From Carboxylicivirga sp964602515 (GTDB lineage Bacteria > Bacteroidota > Bacteroidia > Bacteroidales > Marinilabiliaceae), in the NCBI GenBank assembly GCA_964602515.1, contig CAZRRJ010000001.1, forward strand, positions 558,001 through 622,000: a stretch of 64,000 bases of DNA, given 5' to 3'. Position 1 is the stretch's first letter. Each line of letters starts with the position of its first letter. The position numbers and the translations under genes are program-made. This document shows positions 16,405 through 24,701 of the stretch, one piece after another. The notes under the pieces are model-generated. The model searched no databases and was not told the DNA's origin. It saw only the letters and a list, made by a program, of their open reading frames with translations.

Positions 16405-19335
16405 ATGGAGCAGTTAATCACAATAATTAGCGAGAAAAGAAGCATTGGTTATACTTTAATTCCATTTTATGCTACAAGCGATCAGAATGAGGTTTTATCT
16501 TTAGTTGAACAAGCATCGGTGGAACATATTACTAGTAACCGGTTTGAATTTAGTCCTAAGGAGATTGAAGTAGTTAGATTATTAAATTCAATTAATGAAC
16601 AAAGCCTGTTTAAACGCTTTTCGAAGCAAAAAAATCTAAAACTCTTCTTTGATAAACTGGAAGAGTCTTATACTCTTGCACACATTCGCCCATTAATGGA
16701 TCAGAAAATATCGTCTGCATTTGAAATTATAGCTTTAGCTGATATACCTGTTTATTATAAGAATCCAAATTATAGTCATATGTATATTTCAGATCGAATT
16801 AAAGTGAAAACGCTTTTTCATCAGCCACACTTTGAATTTACTTTGGAACCTAATGGCTTGCGTTATACATTAAAAATTAAGACAGAGAATGATGTAATGG
16901 GACTTACCAACAGGGAAATTGTAGAAGTAACATCTTCACCATCTTCTTTCTTAATCAATAATCAATTGTTTCGGTTCGAAAATATAGATAGTAAGAAATT
17001 TAAACCGTTTTTGCGCGTTAATCATTTACTTATTCCGCAACGAAGCGTAGATACTTATATGGCTTCATTCGTAGAAAATTGTATCCGTGATTACCATGTT
17101 AATGCCAATGGTTTTTATATCGTTGATAAAAAAGTCAATCTACAACCTCTTCTGGTTCTTGAAAAGGACTTAGCCCAAAATACAATACTCACTCTTAAAT
17201 TTAAATATGATATGCGTGAGTATTTGGCAGGTACCAAATCGATGGTTTTTGTTAATCATCGTAAAATAAAGAATCACCATATTTTTGATCGCTTAAGACG
17301 TAACAAAGAAGAAGAAGATAGCTCAATTAAAACACTTATCAACTTAGGGCTTAAAAGTGTAAGTGATTCACAATATTTACCAGTTGTAGAGCATAATACA
17401 ACCGTTGATTTATATGCTGTAGTTGAATGGTTAAACAGCAATAGCAAAAAGCTGTTAAGTAAAGGGTTCAAAATTATTCAGAATTATGGAGATGAGAAAT
17501 ATTATGCCGGAAATGTGAAGCTAGATATGCTATATGAAGAAGAGAATGATTGGTTTGATATTAAGGCTCTGATAATTATCGATGGATTTAAAATTCCTTT
17601 TGGCAAAATTCGTCAAAATATCATTAAAGGAAAACGCGAATATCTTTTGCCCACTGGTGAGTACTTTATTATTCCTGAAGAGTGGTTTGCGAAATACAGT
17701 GATCTGATGCATTTCATAAATACCAATGATGATAAAATGACATTGGATAAAATGCATTTCAACCTGCTTGATCAAAGTAAATTAGAAGAAGTATCGCCCG
17801 AATGGAAACAACGAATGGAAAAGCTGCAGCAGCATACTGTTGATATGTCTACTCCTGAAGGTCTTAAGGCAACGCTTCGCCCCTATCAGCTCGAAGGATT
17901 TACATGGATGAAGATGCTCAATCAGAATATGTTTGGCGGAGTACTTGCCGATGATATGGGATTGGGGAAAACGATTCAGACGATTGCACTCCTACTTAAT
18001 CAATACGAAACAGCTTCACAAGCAGAGGAACAGGAAGCGAAAGGGCAGTTATCAATGTTTGATATTAGTATTCAGGGTTTTAATACCAGTTTGCTTCCAG
18101 CTAGTTTAATTGTGATGCCCACATCACTTGTACATAACTGGACCAATGAAATTGTTAAGTTTGCCCCTCAGTTAAAAATATATTTATATACTGGAAATAA
18201 CAGAACCAAATCAAAAGAAATTGGGAAAATACTGAAGCACTACCATATCGTTTTAACTAGTTATGGTATAGCTCGTAATGACATTGAGTATTTGAAAAAT
18301 TACAATTTCCAATATATCATACTTGATGAAAGCCAAAACATTAAAAATCCGGGATCAAAAGTTTATCAAGCTGTTAAAGAGTTAAAAGGAAATTTTAAAT
18401 TAGTACTGACAGGTACACCTATAGAAAATGCTTTAATAGATCTTTGGGCGCAAATGAATTTTGTAAACGATGGACTTCTAGGAAATCTTAATTTCTTTAA
18501 AAATTATTTCGCAGGACCAATCGAAAAAAAGCAAGATGAAAACAAAGCTCAGAAGCTAAAACAGCTTATAAATCCTTTTATATTACGCCGGACAAAAGAA
18601 ATGGTAGCGAAAGAATTACCACCTGTTACAGAACAAACTCTGGTGTGTGATATGACGGAAGATCAACAGAAATTTTATGAACGAGAGAAGTCAGGCATAC
18701 GTAATGAACTACTGAAAGCAATTGAAGAAACAGGAGTTAATAAAAATGCCATTTTGGCATTGCAGGCACTAACAAAGCTTCGACAGATTGCTAACCACCC
18801 GGCATTGGTGGATGATACTTATTGTGGGTCATCAGGTAAGTACGAACAAATATTCGAAAAATTAGGAAATGCGATCAGTGAAAAGCATAAAGTATTGATT
18901 TTTTCCTCATTTGTAAAAGACTTAGAATTAATAGAAAAGGATTTATTAAAGCAAAAAATAAAATATTCAAAGCTAACAGGAGCAACAAGTGACAGACAAA
19001 AAGCAATTAAGGCTTTTACCAGTGATGAATCCTGTCAGGTATTCCTGATCTCTTTAAAGGCCGGCGGTGTAGGTCTTAATCTTATTGAAGCCGATTATGT
19101 TTTTGTTCTTAACCCATGGTGGAATCCTGCTGCAGAATCACAAGCGATTAATCGTGCACATCGTATTGGACAAACAAAGAATGTTTTTGTTTATAAGTTT
19201 ATTGCAGCCGATAGTATTGAAGAAAAGATTGCCAGGCTTCAGGAAAAAAAAGTGGCATTGGCTGATTCCTTTATTACAACAAATAATCCACTGAAAGATT
19301 TATCCGAAAATGAAATACGAGAATTATTTGCATAG
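16405..19335 (+). CDS. SNF2-family DEAD/DEAH helicase (HepA-like)
   Basis: 976 residues. The first 480 are a poorly conserved N-terminal part; the Swi2/Snf2 ATPase begins LRPYQLEGFTWMKMLNQN. Motif I is DDMGLGKTIQT near residue 515, motif II DESQ near 640, motif III TGTPIENALIDLWAQMNF, and the helicase C half has LTGATSDRQ, LKAGGVGLNL and INRAHRIGQ. Such stand-alone bacterial Snf2 proteins translocate on duplex DNA; some act in transcription recycling or repair and others in defence, and nothing nearby favours the latter. Monocistronic. Confidence 0.93.
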   Translation: MEQLITIISEKRSIGYTLIPFYATSDQNEVLSLVEQASVEHITSNRFEFSPKEIEVVRLLNSINEQSLFKRFSKQKNLKLFFDKLEESYTLAHIRPLMDQKISSAFEIIALADIPVYYKNPNYSHMYISDRIKVKTLFHQPHFEFTLEPNGLRYTLKIKTENDVMGLTNREIVEVTSSPSSFLINNQLFRFENIDSKKFKPFLRVNHLLIPQRSVDTYMASFVENCIRDYHVNANGFYIVDKKVNLQPLLVLEKDLAQNTILTLKFKYDMREYLAGTKSMVFVNHRKIKNHHIFDRLRRNKEEEDSSIKTLINLGLKSVSDSQYLPVVEHNTTVDLYAVVEWLNSNSKKLLSKGFKIIQNYGDEKYYAGNVKLDMLYEEENDWFDIKALIIIDGFKIPFGKIRQNIIKGKREYLLPTGEYFIIPEEWFAKYSDLMHFINTNDDKMTLDKMHFNLLDQSKLEEVSPEWKQRMEKLQQHTVDMSTPEGLKATLRPYQLEGFTWMKMLNQNMFGGVLADDMGLGKTIQTIALLLNQYETASQAEEQEAKGQLSMFDISIQGFNTSLLPASLIVMPTSLVHNWTNEIVKFAPQLKIYLYTGNNRTKSKEIGKILKHYHIVLTSYGIARNDIEYLKNYNFQYIILDESQNIKNPGSKVYQAVKELKGNFKLVLTGTPIENALIDLWAQMNFVNDGLLGNLNFFKNYFAGPIEKKQDENKAQKLKQLINPFILRRTKEMVAKELPPVTEQTLVCDMTEDQQKFYEREKSGIRNELLKAIEETGVNKNAILALQALTKLRQIANHPALVDDTYCGSSGKYEQIFEKLGNAISEKHKVLIFSSFVKDLELIEKDLLKQKIKYSKLTGATSDRQKAIKAFTSDESCQVFLISLKAGGVGLNLIEADYVFVLNPWWNPAAESQAINRAHRIGQTKNVFVYKFIAADSIEEKIARLQEKKVALADSFITTNNPLKDLSENEIRELFA

Positions 19336-19427
19336 TTTTTGTTACTGAGTGAAAAGTTTTTAATATTGAAAATAAAAATTTAAAACAAAGATTAATACAG
19401 TGCGTGCCACAACTTAAATAAATAAAT

Positions 19428-20120
19428 ATGAAACTAATTAACACTACCTTTCTTCTATTTGCAATTATATTTGGTATTAATGCTCAGCAACCGGATCATA
19501 CTCAATTGCGCAAAGTTGGTTCTTTTGATAAAGTAAAAGCTGCAAAAGGCATTAATGTAACATTAATAGAGGCAGATAAAGAAGAAGTAGATGTCCATAT
19601 CAAAAATGCAGAAGTTAGCGATGTTATTACGGAGGTAAAAAACCGTAAACTGATCATTAAAATGAAAACGAAGATCTATAAAAATATGGCTGTTCAGGTT
19701 TATGTAAAGTATAAAAGACTTCGTGAAATTGAGGCAGGGTCAGGTGCTACTATTGACGCAGAGAACACGATTTATGCTGAAAGCCTTAATTTAAGAGGAG
19801 GTACTGATTCGAATCTGTTATTGGATATTGATGTAAACACATTGGAAGTAAATGGTTCTGCCTGTAAGATAGAACTTGAAGGAAAAGCAAAATACCAGGA
19901 TGTTAATATTGGTACAGGTGGTAAATACCTGGCTTTTAATCTAGAAAGCAAGGAAGTATATGCAAAAGCGATACTTGGAAGTGTTCTTGAAGTTTCTGTT
20001 GAAGATAAGTTAAGTGGCACTGCAGGTTCAGGAGGTGTAGTATATTATAAAGGTGAACCTGAAAAAATTGAGAAAAAGGAAAATACAGGTGGTAAGATTA
20101 AAAAGCACCATGCCAAGTAA
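19428..20120 (+). CDS. GIN-domain (DUF2807) secreted protein
   Basis: 230 residues with a signal peptide MKLINTTFLLFAIIFGINAQ. The body is a right-handed beta-helix-like GIN domain: VGSFDKVKAAKGINVTLIEA, then LREIEAGSGATIDAEN and VEDKLSGTAGSGGVVYYKGE. The C-terminus is lysine-rich (KIEKKENTGGKIKKHHAK). These are head GIN domain proteins, often labelled putative auto-transporter adhesins; the role is unknown and likely in the periplasm or cell surface. Confidence 0.85.
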   Translation: MKLINTTFLLFAIIFGINAQQPDHTQLRKVGSFDKVKAAKGINVTLIEADKEEVDVHIKNAEVSDVITEVKNRKLIIKMKTKIYKNMAVQVYVKYKRLREIEAGSGATIDAENTIYAESLNLRGGTDSNLLLDIDVNTLEVNGSACKIELEGKAKYQDVNIGTGGKYLAFNLESKEVYAKAILGSVLEVSVEDKLSGTAGSGGVVYYKGEPEKIEKKENTGGKIKKHHAK

Positions 20121-20197
20121 TACTGGTTCATTACAATACTCGAATTATTTTATCATTCATTTTTGATAAATAATTGGTGCAACAGAAGGTATTGAAA

Positions 20198-20238
20198 TAA
20201 AAAAATAGCTATTCCCTATTGAATAGCTATTTTTTTAT
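20198..20238. terminator. Bidirectional terminator
   Basis: An 18-bp perfect stem (20198-20215 with 20221-20238, core AATAGCTATT) with a CCTATT-type loop and A/T tracts on both outer flanks, between the converging GIN and TPR genes. Confidence 0.85.
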
Positions 20239-20258
20239 ACAGTTAAAAATTACTGGTG

Positions 20259-21140
20259 TTATTTTAATAAAGCTGCCATTTTTTCAGCTTTGTCTTCCAT
20301 TTTAAGTCTTCGGTAAGAAATACTTAAACAACTTATAATAGCTTTATCTTTGGGTGATACAGCATGTGCTTTTTCCAAAAAAGGAAGTGCTTTATTGTAT
20401 CCCTGAGCTATTTGCTCCAGTTTTTTTGTTGAGTTGTGATAATCTACACGTGTCGGGCTCTTCATTGCTTCATAACGCTTTGTCTCTTTTGAATATAGAT
20501 AATCTGTTTGACGAAAATAGATAACTCCAAGCTTTTTAATGCTATTCTTGTGATTAGGCTCCAGTGCTACTACTTTTTCTAATGACTGACTGGCTTCGTT
20601 ATATTTTTTAATGCGCTCGTATGATGAGCCAAGTAAATAATGATAGGTATAGTTATTTGGTTCTTGCTCAACAGCAATAGTTAAATAGTCTATAGCTTTG
20701 GTATACTGAGCTGAATTAAAGAATAAATAACCCAGTTTTTTTGTGAATTCGGCATTGTTATCAGGAAACTTTTCTTTGCCTGACAAGAGCTCTTTTTCTG
20801 CCTCTTCAAATTGCTGTATACCAGCATATGCATCGCCATACACAAGATATAAATCAGCTTCTTCATAATCATTATTTCTGGCCTTATTTAAGTTTGTTAA
20901 TGCACACTTGTACTGTTTAGCCTTTGTAAAATTCTGCCCAGCTTTAAAATATGAAAAAGCATCTGTTTTTTGTTCTGTTTCATATATATTAGCAGCTTTT
21001 TCGTAAAGTTCGGCAGCCTTTAAGTATTGCATTGTGCTTTCCTGAATAATAGCATCACTTTTTAGGACATCGGCATTTTGTGCCGAAACTATTATAATAC
21101 TTGCTATTGCAAGAAATAATGATAAAAATAATTGTTTCAT
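20259..21140 (-). CDS. Secreted tetratricopeptide-repeat protein
   Basis: 293 residues. MKQLFLSLFLAIASIIIVSAQNA is a signal peptide. At least six TPR helices pairs follow, for example YLKAAELYEKAANIYETEQ, YTKAIDYLTIAVEQEPNNYTY and YNEASQSLEKVVALEPNHK. TPRs mediate protein contacts; no catalytic domain is present. The paralogous-type TPR gene at 21424 lies upstream on the same strand with a terminator between, so the two are separate units. Function unknown. Confidence 0.85.
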   Translation of the reverse strand: MKQLFLSLFLAIASIIIVSAQNADVLKSDAIIQESTMQYLKAAELYEKAANIYETEQKTDAFSYFKAGQNFTKAKQYKCALTNLNKARNNDYEEADLYLVYGDAYAGIQQFEEAEKELLSGKEKFPDNNAEFTKKLGYLFFNSAQYTKAIDYLTIAVEQEPNNYTYHYLLGSSYERIKKYNEASQSLEKVVALEPNHKNSIKKLGVIYFRQTDYLYSKETKRYEAMKSPTRVDYHNSTKKLEQIAQGYNKALPFLEKAHAVSPKDKAIISCLSISYRRLKMEDKAEKMAALLK

Positions 21141-21375
21141 TTTACACTTGTTTTTAGGAGTTGAAAGTAAAAGTAATAGATAATACTAAAAATACGATGT
21201 AATAATTGATATAATATCACTATTGTCTGAAATAATTTTATTAATTAGCTTTTATCCCAACTCAAGTGAATCTGATTACGTTAAAAATCGCTGGAGATAA
21301 GCAATTGTTTGTTATATAATCTGATAATTTAATCACAATGAAATAACATAAACGTATATAAAAATGCATAAAAAA

Positions 21376-21401
21376 AGCGACTGTAAAAATTTACAGTCGC
21401 T
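21376..21401 (-). terminator. Rho-independent terminator
   Basis: Perfect 12-bp stem AGCGACTGTAAA / TTTACAGTCGCT with a two-base centre, followed on the minus strand by seven T. Ends the TPR gene that stops at 21424. Confidence 0.9.
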
Positions 21402-21423
21402 CCAATAATATTATTAATTCTTA

Positions 21424-22065
21424 TTAGCTGGCAAGAAAAGTCTCAATTCCGGCAAGAATTGTCTTAGCATTTTTATTTGTCGCATCATATTCTAAAGCTT
21501 TTTTAGCTTTTGAACCAGCTTCATCTAATACAATCTTTGCTTTAGACTTAATGGTATCCCACTGATCCCTGTTACCATCAACACGAGAGTTAAGAAGTTC
21601 CTGACCTTCCGTGTATAAAGCGTTACTTTCTTTCACATAGTAACCAGCTAACTGCTTTTTCATGTGTACAGCGTATTTACTTGTAGGAAACTCGGCAATA
21701 CCAGCCAAAAGCACTTTCTCCATTTCTTTAGCTTTACCTCTGCTCTTAAGTGAGGTTGCAATGTAATAGGTTGCTGCATCTGCCTTATAACCTAATTTTT
21801 TTGCCTCTTCATAATACTTTTGAGATTTTTCATGATCATTAATCTTACGGGCACTCGTAGCGGCATTATATACCATTGCAGCATCCATTTCTTCTTCTCC
21901 CCATGCGGCAATTGCTTTCTCAAAAGCCTCTAATGCGCCTTTATAATTTTTTGTTCTCAATGCCTCATTCCCTTGGTTTTTCAACTCCACAGCGCTCTCT
22001 TCTTGAGCTACTACAGCTCCAAGAGACATTAAAAATACAAGGGACAAAGTTGCTAAATACTTCAT
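21424..22065 (-). CDS. Secreted TPR protein
   Basis: 213 residues. Signal peptide MKYLATLSLVFLMSLGAVVAQ. TPR-like units follow: AVELKNQGNEALRTKNYKGAL, then MDAAMVYNAATSARKINDHE and a C-terminal ALEYDATNKNAKTILAGIETF. Probably periplasmic scaffolding; no specific function can be assigned. Own terminator downstream. Confidence 0.83.
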   Translation of the reverse strand: MKYLATLSLVFLMSLGAVVAQEESAVELKNQGNEALRTKNYKGALEAFEKAIAAWGEEEMDAAMVYNAATSARKINDHEKSQKYYEEAKKLGYKADAATYYIATSLKSRGKAKEMEKVLLAGIAEFPTSKYAVHMKKQLAGYYVKESNALYTEGQELLNSRVDGNRDQWDTIKSKAKIVLDEAGSKAKKALEYDATNKNAKTILAGIETFLAS

Positions 22066-22172
22066 AATACTACTTCTTTAAATCATTTTTTTGGATATAA
22101 TTCTCTTCAATGGACGTAAAAATAGTTTTTTTTTAAAAAACCTTAAAATTATACTTTCTTTTTTAAAAAAAA

Positions 22173-23480
22173 CTACTGTCTGAATACGTGGTTTAATACT
22201 ACATTTTTTAGTGTATTATATTCTTTAGTTGATGCTTTCACATGTTTTTTCCCTCCTAAAAAAGCTTTTAATCTTTCTGGTTGTTCGATTGCTTCATTAA
22301 TAATTTTCTCAACTGTTTTCGGAAATTTAGCAGGATGTGCTGTCGCAAGACATATGCCATACTCATTATTATTTAGGGTACTACTAAGTGCCTTATAACC
22401 TATTGCGCCGTGTGGATCCAGTATATAGTTATTATTTTCAAATACATCTTTAATACATGAAAGTATCATTTCGTTATTAATAGCAATACCTTCTATTACT
22501 GATTTTATAGCACTATATTGATGATTAAATAACTCCTGAATACGAATAAAATTACTTGGGTCGCCTACATCCATGGCATTTGCCAGTGTTGCTACACTTG
22601 AAGATGGATGATATATACCTGTGTCCAAATACTTGGGTACAATGTCATTTATATTAGTTGCTGCAACAAAACGCTTTACAGGTAACCCCATTTTATAAGC
22701 AATTAACCCAGCTGTTAAATTGCCAAAATTACCGCATGGCACACAAAATACAACCTCGTTAATACCCTTTTTAGAGGCTTGCGCATAGGCCCCAAAATAG
22801 TATACCATTTGAGGAAGAAAACGAGCCAAATTAATTGAATTAGCTGAAGTAAGTGTAAGTCGCTCCTTCAATTCATTATCCATAAAGGCTGCTTTAACAA
22901 GCCTCTGACAATCATCAAATGTTCCATCCACTTCTATTGCCGTAATATTTTGTCCGAGGGTTGTAAATTGCTTTTCCTGTACATCTGAAACCAAACCTTT
23001 GGGATAGAGAACGAAAACATTAACACCTTTTACCCCCAGAAATCCATTAGCAACAGCACTTCCAGTATCCCCGGATGTTGCTACAAGTACATTTATATCT
23101 TTATCGTAATTTAAAGTAAATTGTGCCATTACCCTTGCTAAAAAACGAGCTCCAATATCTTTAAATGCAAGAGTAGGCCCATGAAATAACTCTAAAACGG
23201 AGATATTTGATGAAAGCTCTTTGAGTGGAACAGGAAAATTAAACGCTTCATCAGTTAAATCTTTAAACTTTTCTTCAGGAATATCAGGACAGAAAAAATA
23301 TTTAAGTGTCTCAAATCCAATTTCTCCCAACGACATTTTAGGTAATTTAGTCCAAAATGACTTTGGTAGTGTTGGAATAACTTCAGGCATAAATAAACCT
23401 TTGTCGGAAGCTAAGCCCTGAATGACTGCATTTTTTAGATCACTTTTAATAGCCGGATTAGTGGTACTGTAATATTGCAT
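22173..23480 (-). CDS. thrC: Threonine synthase
   Basis: 435 residues. PLP enzyme converting O-phosphohomoserine to threonine. The start MQYYSTTNPAIKSDLKNAVIQGLASDKGLFMPE and ELFHGPTLAFKDIGARFLARVMA (PLP lysine in the AFKDIG motif) are diagnostic; VATSGDTGSAVANGF and VPCGNFGNLTAGL bind phosphate. It is the last gene of the thr operon, 2 bases after the homoserine kinase gene. Confidence 0.96.
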   Translation of the reverse strand: MQYYSTTNPAIKSDLKNAVIQGLASDKGLFMPEVIPTLPKSFWTKLPKMSLGEIGFETLKYFFCPDIPEEKFKDLTDEAFNFPVPLKELSSNISVLELFHGPTLAFKDIGARFLARVMAQFTLNYDKDINVLVATSGDTGSAVANGFLGVKGVNVFVLYPKGLVSDVQEKQFTTLGQNITAIEVDGTFDDCQRLVKAAFMDNELKERLTLTSANSINLARFLPQMVYYFGAYAQASKKGINEVVFCVPCGNFGNLTAGLIAYKMGLPVKRFVAATNINDIVPKYLDTGIYHPSSSVATLANAMDVGDPSNFIRIQELFNHQYSAIKSVIEGIAINNEMILSCIKDVFENNNYILDPHGAIGYKALSSTLNNNEYGICLATAHPAKFPKTVEKIINEAIEQPERLKAFLGGKKHVKASTKEYNTLKNVVLNHVFRQ

Positions 23481-23482
23481 AT

Positions 23483-24691
23483 CTATTTTTTTCCTGATAA
23501 TAATAAACGCATAAACTGTATTTGATCAACAAAACCAAGTATGCCTTCTTTTACCGAAAACTCATTATAAACCTGAACATCATCAGCCTCAGTACCTGGT
23601 CGGTAAATCATAAATGGCACATGAGCACGTGTGTGTGTCCGAATTTCACATGGCGTAGGATGATCTGGTAAGAAAGCAATACTTAGCTTTTCATTATTTT
23701 TGTCCAAATGGGTCAAAATAATTTTTACCACATATTGGTCTATATCTTCAAGGGTTCGAATTTTTAACTCAACATCACCTTCGTGCCCGGCTTCATCAGG
23801 CGCTTCAATATGCAAAAAAACATATTCATTCGATTCCAGTGCTTTCAAAGCAGCATTGGCTTTTCCTGAATAGTTTGTTGTATACAAACCTGTTGCACCT
23901 TCAACATAAACAGACTTCAACCCTCCCAGTTTACCTAAACCGTGAATTAAATCTACTGCAGAAATAACAACACCATGGTTGATTCCATATAACTCCTTCA
24001 TAGTAGGCATATTTGGTTTAAAACCAGGCGACCACGGCCATATCATATTCGCAATAGCCCGACCATCTTTTTTACGTTTAATATTTACAGGATGATTATT
24101 TAACAGGCCAATTGAGTCAAACATTAGCTTACGAATTAAAGCCACTGTTATATTTGATTCGTTGGACTTGGGTAAAATAGTATCAATATACTGGCCCGGC
24201 ACATCATGTGGCGGCGCACACTTTATACCTTTTTGACCATTTTTAATGACCAGTACATGGCGGTAACTTACCCCGGTATAAAACTGCACTGTTTCGGAGC
24301 CCAGACAGGCATTAAGTGACATAATCAGTTCTTCGGCCTCTTCTGTCGAAATATGACCACCTGAGTGGTTTAATAATTTCCCTTTCTCCACTGTCACTAA
24401 ATTACATCTGAAAACCAAATCATCAGGCTCAATATCAATATCAAGTGCGGCTGCTTCAAGCACACCACGGCCTTCATAATATTTTTCAGCATCATAGCCC
24501 ATAATCGTCATATTGGCCACTTCGCTACCAGGATGAAGTGAATCTGGGACTGTTTTTAAATAACCACACCGTGATAAAGTACAAAGTTTATCAATATGCG
24601 GTGTATTGGCAACCATCATGGGTGTTTTTCCACCTAAACGAGCAATGGGTTCATCTGCAAATCCATCTGCCAATATTACGAGGTGTTTCAT
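23483..24691 (-). CDS. Homoserine kinase of the phosphoglycerate-mutase (apgM-like) type
   Basis: 402 residues of the alkaline-phosphatase-superfamily, looking like archaeal-type cofactor-independent phosphoglycerate mutase: MKHLVILADGFADEPIARLGGKTPM, the metal-binding NHSGGHISTEEA, HIEAPDEAGHEGD and LPDHPTPCEIRTHT. In Bacteroidota and some other bacteria this family sits between thrA and thrC and is proposed to be the homoserine kinase (TIGR02535-type). Here it is exactly between thrA (10 bases) and thrC (2 bases), and no GHMP-type ThrB is seen in the window, which supports that role. It would phosphorylate homoserine for ThrC. A glycolytic mutase role is unlikely. Confidence 0.85.
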   Translation of the reverse strand: MKHLVILADGFADEPIARLGGKTPMMVANTPHIDKLCTLSRCGYLKTVPDSLHPGSEVANMTIMGYDAEKYYEGRGVLEAAALDIDIEPDDLVFRCNLVTVEKGKLLNHSGGHISTEEAEELIMSLNACLGSETVQFYTGVSYRHVLVIKNGQKGIKCAPPHDVPGQYIDTILPKSNESNITVALIRKLMFDSIGLLNNHPVNIKRKKDGRAIANMIWPWSPGFKPNMPTMKELYGINHGVVISAVDLIHGLGKLGGLKSVYVEGATGLYTTNYSGKANAALKALESNEYVFLHIEAPDEAGHEGDVELKIRTLEDIDQYVVKIILTHLDKNNEKLSIAFLPDHPTPCEIRTHTRAHVPFMIYRPGTEADDVQVYNEFSVKEGILGFVDQIQFMRLLLSGKK

Positions 24692-24701
24692 TCTTTCAGG
24701 A

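Noticed and set aside
16405..19335. SNF2 protein as part of a DISARM or similar defence system
   Set aside because: No methyltransferase, DUF1998 or PLD partner is next to it; stand-alone SNF2 proteins are common in this phylum.
23755..23762. tRNA T-loop-like GGGTTCGAA
   Set aside because: It lies inside the homoserine kinase coding sequence with no cloverleaf around it.
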